From positions 61,046 to 125,045 of the forward strand of contig RCNN01000075.1 of assembly GCA_003667245.1 (NCBI GenBank): a DNA stretch of 64,000 nucleotides, in the 5' to 3' direction. Positions within the stretch are counted from its first letter, which is position 1. The number at the start of each line of letters is the position of its first letter. The DNA comes from Heterostelium multicystogenum. Taxonomy: Eukaryota > Evosea > Eumycetozoa > Acytosteliales > Acytosteliaceae. The notes under the pieces are model-generated. The model did no database searches and was not told the origin of the DNA. It saw only the letters and a program-made list of their open reading frames with translations. The translations under genes and the position numbers were made by a program. This document shows positions 58,799 to 64,000 of this stretch, one piece after another.

Positions 58799-61700
58799 CT
58801 ATTGGTCAATGATGACATTGTGGTTTAGATCAAGAGGATTATCAATGTTATTGGTGTCCGCTTGCTCACTCTTCTGTTCTTCTGTGGCGTTGTTAGGTTG
58901 GTCGATCGGTAGTAGTTGTTGAATTTCGTTTGGTTTTGGTTGAGAGTTTTCCATTGGCGATGAGCTGAATTGTGATGCTAATGGATCCGGTGATGGTTGG
59001 ATTGTGCTGGGTTCATTGTTGCTTGCTATAGTTTCTTGGTTGTTATTTGTCGTATTGCTGACTTCTTCTTCCTCGGGTATTTTGTCTTTTGGAGACATAT
59101 GATTGGCAAGCGGATGTTCATCTACCTGCAGTGATTTGGAATCAGGTGGAGATGGTGTTCTGGATAATGACATTCCTTTAACACTGTTTCTCTTTGTTCC
59201 ATCTGCTGGGGCTGTTGATGCCCATTGAATTGGTAAAAGAGGTTCGTCCGGTGCTGAATCGAATGGATTCTCTTTTTCGATGGAAGATGAGGTTTGTGAA
59301 TCTTGTTTGCAGCTCTTTTCCTCGGAAATAGCTTTTTCAATAGACTCTGCCTGATCATCTTCGGTTTCCGTGAGTACCATCTTCTTCTTGGACGGTGAGG
59401 TGATTGCGATGGTAGCAGTGGTTTCATCAATACCCAATTTCTGCATGATTTTTGCTCTGGAAGCCTCATTCATCTGCGTGATTTCATCCAACTCTTTTTG
59501 TTTAAGCTTGGCATCCTCGGGGACATACTTTTTTCTTTCCTGACATATAGGCTTCATATTCTTCAGGGTCAATCGTTAAATGTTTACTGTGGATACCCTC
59601 AATAAATGTGACGGCAATTCAAAAAGTTGTAAAGTAATAGTATCGTTCCATTTTTAACAGTTCTGAGTTACAAAACTTTGATGTAAATCTAGAGTGATTC
59701 AAAATTAATTGTTTGTTATTGCGATGATGAATGGAGGTGGACTTGTGCTTACTCAAAGTTTGAATATAAATTTGGTACATTTGCATGAATAACTACATAA
59801 ATAAGATGGGGTAAAAAGTCATCGGCACCACCAGGACTTTCTGAATTCGATAATAAAACTGAGCAAGATTGATTGATTAGTTAGTTAGTATTTAATATTG
59901 AGTGGTATGTGAATGATTGATACCTACATAATATAATTTTACAACAATTTAATATACATTCTAATTTTTGTGAAGGAGAGAAAAGGTCGTTCACCGATTG
60001 AAGTTCTTTTTCGGCAGCAAGCCAAAGATCCTTGTTCCAGTGAATTTGGTTGATTTCCAAGTGTTGTGGCTCTACGAATACTAGCTTGCTCATACGATCG
60101 GAGAGAATAATATCTTTTTCCAGTGACTCTTGCGTAGAGAAAACTACTTTATATATATTCTGGTAAAGATAGTTTTCAATTTCATTCAGTGGTAAACTAG
60201 TTAGATCCTCCTCTTGATCAGCGTTTTGAACATTAAGTGAGCTAAAAAGTTGACTTGATTGTAGCTGCGTACGCATCTCTCTGAGGAAAGATAGGACCAT
60301 CTCTGCTTGTTGATCTTGTGTTAAATTCTTCTTTCTCAAGAATCCTTTGATGAAACTATCTACAGAATTCTTCTTTAGTTTTTCAACAAGTGAGTTGATT
60401 TGGCTCTCTGGAATTTTAACTGATTGGCGAAGGGGTAGAGATTGTGGAGTGTTTGCTTTGCTATTGTTATTGTTATTACTATCGCTTGTAGTGTCATTGT
60501 ATATCCATGGGTTTAAAGATTTGAGCTGCTCTTAGAAGTATCGACACTTGTACTACGAAGATGTTGTCGTCGATGAGTAGAAGATTGGCCGTCATTCGAT
60601 TCTGTGTAGTTGCCATAGTCGAGTGCTAACAACTCCAATGCTTTCTCTACATCACCATCATAGGAAGTGAGTCCCTTCAAAATAGTTTCCTCAGGATAAC
60701 GTGGGAAGATCTTTGAAAGGAAGGAGCCTCGGACGGTATAGTTTGATTTCTTAGTGGTGTGTTGAACGAATACCTCACGGTAGTGGTTGATAAGCTGTGA
60801 TGCCAACTCGGACAACAGACTACGACGCCATCCACCAACACCATCTGAAGCACTTGGCGATTCGAAATAGGCAAGGCAATTTGGAATTTGTTTACTTTTA
60901 TCTAAACCTTGTTGATAGGAAATCGATTGTTTCTGGTCAGAGGCTTCACGCAAATCTCTTTGTAAAACCAACAAGGATGATGGGTGCCTCTGGACACATA
61001 ATTTTGATGTCCTCTAACCAAACACCAATCGATTCCAAAAGATGCGATATCCACAAGTGAGAATGCCAACAAGACAAAATGGCACATCGATAGGTTGAAT
61101 CTAGATTCCTCTTTGGAGAGATTTGACGAGTCTGATGTACTAACACAAAGCATTCTGCCATTGGTGACAATGTGAGAAACCATTGAAGCTTGATCAAAAT
61201 CAGAAGAGGTGGTGATTGAACTGAGCGATGCTTGACGATCCCAATAAATTATGTTGTGCAGATTCGGTCAATGATACTATTGATTCCCTCGATGACTCTA
61301 GATCAATCGATGAAACCGTACGACTCAAAGGTGCTGGTGAACGAGTGCTTTGAAACTCTGTATTGAAAGATTGAAGAAAGCTTCCTGTAATATTGGGGAT
61401 ACCTATGATGGTACCTCTAAACTTGGGTGCTAAACAATCACAGTCTCGGTGTGATTTAATGTGAATCAGATGATGTTCGAAGATGATTAATGTGTAGTCA
61501 GAAGTGAAGGAAAACCTGTCCTTGAGTACTCCATTGATTCAACCAATGTCAATTGTTGTTGGGAAGATGAGGATGAAAGTCTTAAATCTCTACTGCTTCC
61601 ACCACTTAAGTTGGTTCGTCGATAAGTAGATTGGCAGGAGGAGAAGAACTGCTACTAGTAGAGTCTTTGTGATATTTGTTTTGGAATGATGTTTTCTACC

Positions 61701-62947
61701 AGCATTGATAATATTGATGAATGGGTTGGTCGAAGGAGAACTCTGAGTACTAGCTGGACTTGAAGAAATTAGTGCAAGACTTGAGTGACTAGAGTCGCGC
61801 TTCAGCCCATTTGAGCGCTCTTGAAGGTAGTTATTCAACTCGATTGTACAGACGCACACCTTTTGTATATCCATAATGTAGTACATTGTGTAGATCCCAA
61901 TAATGTTTTTCTCCATAGATCACTGTAGTAACTTACGGTATTTAGCAGTAATTACAAGTTGCTGTTAGTGCAAGTAATGAAGGATAATCAAGTAAATCAG
62001 ACCAAAAAGGTAAGTGTTGAAATAATATATCTAACACTGTATGGTTGTATTGGTTAGTGAATACAATGGTGCTAAGAAATAACAATGCAGATAGGTACCT
62101 TGATCATTTGCAAGTTTACTTTGTTTTGGTGCTTGTCTTGAAATTTCCAGTTGATTTTGATCGATAATCATTTTGGACGAAAGAATGCGACGACGATAGG
62201 GTCGGATGGCAGGTTGGTAAGAGTTGGGTGAGTGAAAAGTGCGTTGACAAACTGTTGAAGGTGATCTTTTCTCTGCTCAATAAACTCGTTATTCATCTTG
62301 CCAAAGGTCTTCTTTTGGTGGGAAGGGAAGTCTACTGAGTGGTAGGCAGCACGTAACTTCAAATCAATGTCTAAAACTCTGAATAACGTCTCCAAAATAA
62401 TATACATCGTTTTGGTTGTTTCGAACCTGGACTTTATAAACAGTGTATGGTTTTTTATCTGGTGATAACTGTTTCTGTTGAAATAATCAAAGCACTTTTA
62501 ATTATTTCTTGTTGTTGCCAACCAGAATTATTAATATTAACTGTAGTATTACTATTAATATTATTATTATTATTTATATCATCCTTATATTGCTCTACTA
62601 TAGTCTACTAAGAGTTGGAGTAGAGTTTTGGTGAGGTTCTTGGACTGAATATTGAGCTGCTGCTTACACCAGAACTACTAAGACTTTGAGTTTGATGACT
62701 CCAATGGATGTCGAACTGTTTTCTGTGCCAAGTGTTGGGAGATTAGATTGTGAGCTGTTGAGCTGTTGTTGCTGTTTGATGATCTTGGCTGGCGAGAACA
62801 CATGATCATCAGGCTCGTACTCAATATTGACTAGATTTGGCGGTGTTTGAGAGCCTGGTGAGCTGCTAACACTTCCGGTATTAGGACTGCCATTTGTGCT
62901 GCTCGTGGATCTCTTAAAGAAGTTATTGATCGATGATACTTTTTCAT
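58799..62947 (-). CDS. Multidomain PX / F-box-like / Rho-like / CUE / VPS9 protein
   Basis: VPS9 domains activate Rab5-type GTPases on endosomes. Order from the N-terminus: disordered start (62947-62550); PX phosphoinositide-binding domain (about 62470-62170: KPYTVYKVQV, WRRYSEF, FGKMNNEFIEQRKDHLQQFV); a 62-bp intron (62037-62098); an F-box-like helix set (about 62036-61900: VLDILFQHLPFWSDLL, PSLLALTATC, SDLWRKTLL); a Ser-rich linker; a Rho-like GTPase fold (about 61420-60780: FVLLAFSLVDIASF, GVWLEDIKIMCPEAPIILVG, QRDLREAS) whose P-loop and switch II are degenerate; a CUE-like helix bundle (about 60735-60600); and VPS9 (about 60350-59560: SKLVFVEPQHLEI, LECILNCCKIIL, DDFLPHLIYVVIHANVPNLY), with introns at 59859-59937 and 59689-59752. 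About a dozen frame breaks and one in-frame TGA (59619) interrupt it. Separate genes are possible but no promoter gap is seen. Confidence 0.7.
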
Positions 62948-63477
62948 TTAATAATAATAATAATGATGATTTGATTTGATTGATTGATTGGCCTAGCCAC
63001 TTCTACCTCTCTATCTATCTATCTTTTGTTGCTTTGCAATTTAAACTTTAAAAATATCTTAACAAAAAACAAACAACAACTAATATAAAAATAATTATAA
63101 ATGTATCACCACACAACACACACACAGCTATCACACTGCTTTTTATTTTTGTTGTTATCCAATTATGGTACTATTATTATTATTTAGATTTAATTACTAT
63201 CTAATAAACTATGAATAACAATATTATTGTTGATGATAATAATAATAAATAATAATATCTAATGATTAGATATCGATAATAATAGAGAATGTCATATAAT
63301 AATGATGATGGTGCTGTTCAGAGAGGGTGTGCTTATTTATTGTTTACTAATATTATGTTATGTTGGTGATGATGATCTGTGCCACAGTGTGTTTGATTAA
63401 AACAAAACAAGCAAAACAGGTTAATGGAAAATAAAAATAAAAATTAAAATAAATAAATCTTTAAAGAAATTTAAATT
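62948..63477. other. Spacer
   Basis: Promoter of the PX/VPS9 gene and 3' flank of the Q-rich gene. AAT, GATT and CACA-type microsatellite scraps. No gene seen. Confidence 0.5.
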
Positions 63478-64000
63478 TCATTGTTTTTTATTATTACATA
63501 GTTTTTTTTGTTTTGGCAAAAACAATGATGACTTTGGGTGCCAAGTTGCATAAACTCTTCTGATTAAAATCTGAATCCAAGATTGTTGTTTAGTTTTGCT
63601 CATGTAGTTGTACTCTGCCTCAGAGACATCCTCTTCTTGAGCATTGCGAGTGCTGTTGTTTAGGTCGTCAGAATATACCTCAACCAAGTCCTCTTGATAA
63701 ATAGGCATCTGTGGAAAATTCAAATGTTTAAGTGGTTGCACCTTTTTGATTGGATGATTCTACTTGTTGGTAATTACTAAATGTATGATATTTTTGTTGT
63801 TGGTATTGGTGCTGCTGCTGCTGCTGTTGATTATATTGTCTTTGTTGTTGTTGTCTGTAGTAATTTTGTTCATAGTCATCATTTTGGCTCGAAATCATAG
63901 TGCTCATACTGTGATGGTTGTTGATGTTGGGATTGGTGTTGATATTGTTGGTGATGATTGTTAGATTCTTCTTGACTTAGTTGTTGATTTTGTTGTTGTT
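63478..64000 (-). CDS. C-terminal part of a Gln-rich protein (partial)
   Basis: The reading enters from the right edge and ends at 63478. The visible part starts with about 100 residues dominated by Gln, His and Tyr (PSQYEHYDFEP; DDYEQNYYRQQQQ). The last 87 residues are of mixed composition: LKHLNFPQMPIYQEDLVEVY, an acidic EEDVSEAEY, then IQILIRRVYATWHP and a basic end. Two frame breaks, near 63885 and 63738 (A5 run). No family recognised; the 5' end is outside the window. Confidence 0.55.

Overview
The window is nuclear DNA of a social amoeba (dictyostelid). Three things point there: very AT-rich spacers, short introns of about 47-100 bp with GTAAGT/GTATGT-type donors and TAG/CAG acceptors, and proteins full of Asn, Gln, Ser and Thr runs. 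The coding parts are less AT-extreme than I would expect of Dictyostelium discoideum, so another dictyostelid (Heterostelium/Polysphondylium or Cavenderia type) is more likely. I cannot name the species.

Layout. 1-1.5 kb: end of a membrane-protein gene and a small secreted Cys-rich protein. 2-10.5 kb, all minus strand: CstF-77/Rna14, a LIM-domain coiled-coil protein, and a Siw14-like phosphatase. 11-14 kb, plus: an OTUD5-like deubiquitinase and a calcineurin B-like EF-hand protein. 14-24.8 kb: a B-box/kelch-like protein, a 2-kb gene-poor spacer, a beta-propeller protein, a SAM methyltransferase, an ER SUN-domain (SUCO/Slp1-like) protein and an SMP-domain lipid-transfer protein. 25-35 kb, plus: Hikeshi, TIP41, an acidic disordered protein, a CobW/COG0523 GTPase, a tandem Cys-rich domain protein and a secreted TadA-like deaminase. 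35-43 kb, minus: an unusual Ras-type GTPase, a BAR-RhoGAP protein and a large Q/N-rich acidic protein. 43.7-56 kb: CWC27 cyclophilin (plus), then calreticulin, CSN1, a GNAT acetyltransferase, an EGF/IPT cell-surface protein and the ribonucleotide reductase large subunit. 56.6-64 kb, minus: SF3B2, a PX/F-box/Rho-like/CUE/VPS9 multidomain protein, and the C-terminal part of a Q-rich protein.

Most genes are independent housekeeping functions with their own promoters. There is no operon or obvious pathway cluster. The functions represented are mRNA 3'-end processing and splicing (CSTF3, CWC27, SF3B2), protein turnover (OTUD5-like, CSN1), ER folding and membranes (calreticulin, SUN, SMP) and small-GTPase signalling (Ras-like, BAR-RhoGAP, VPS9 protein).

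An important caveat is that conserved genes are broken by dozens of one-base (sometimes two-base) indels, very often in short A or T runs. Reading across each break restores good family homology, and several long genes are unbroken (RNR, Ras-like, GNAT, calcineurin B-like). I therefore treat the breaks as probable sequence or assembly errors, not pseudogenes. Exon limits below are given as read, with the frame breaks noted.
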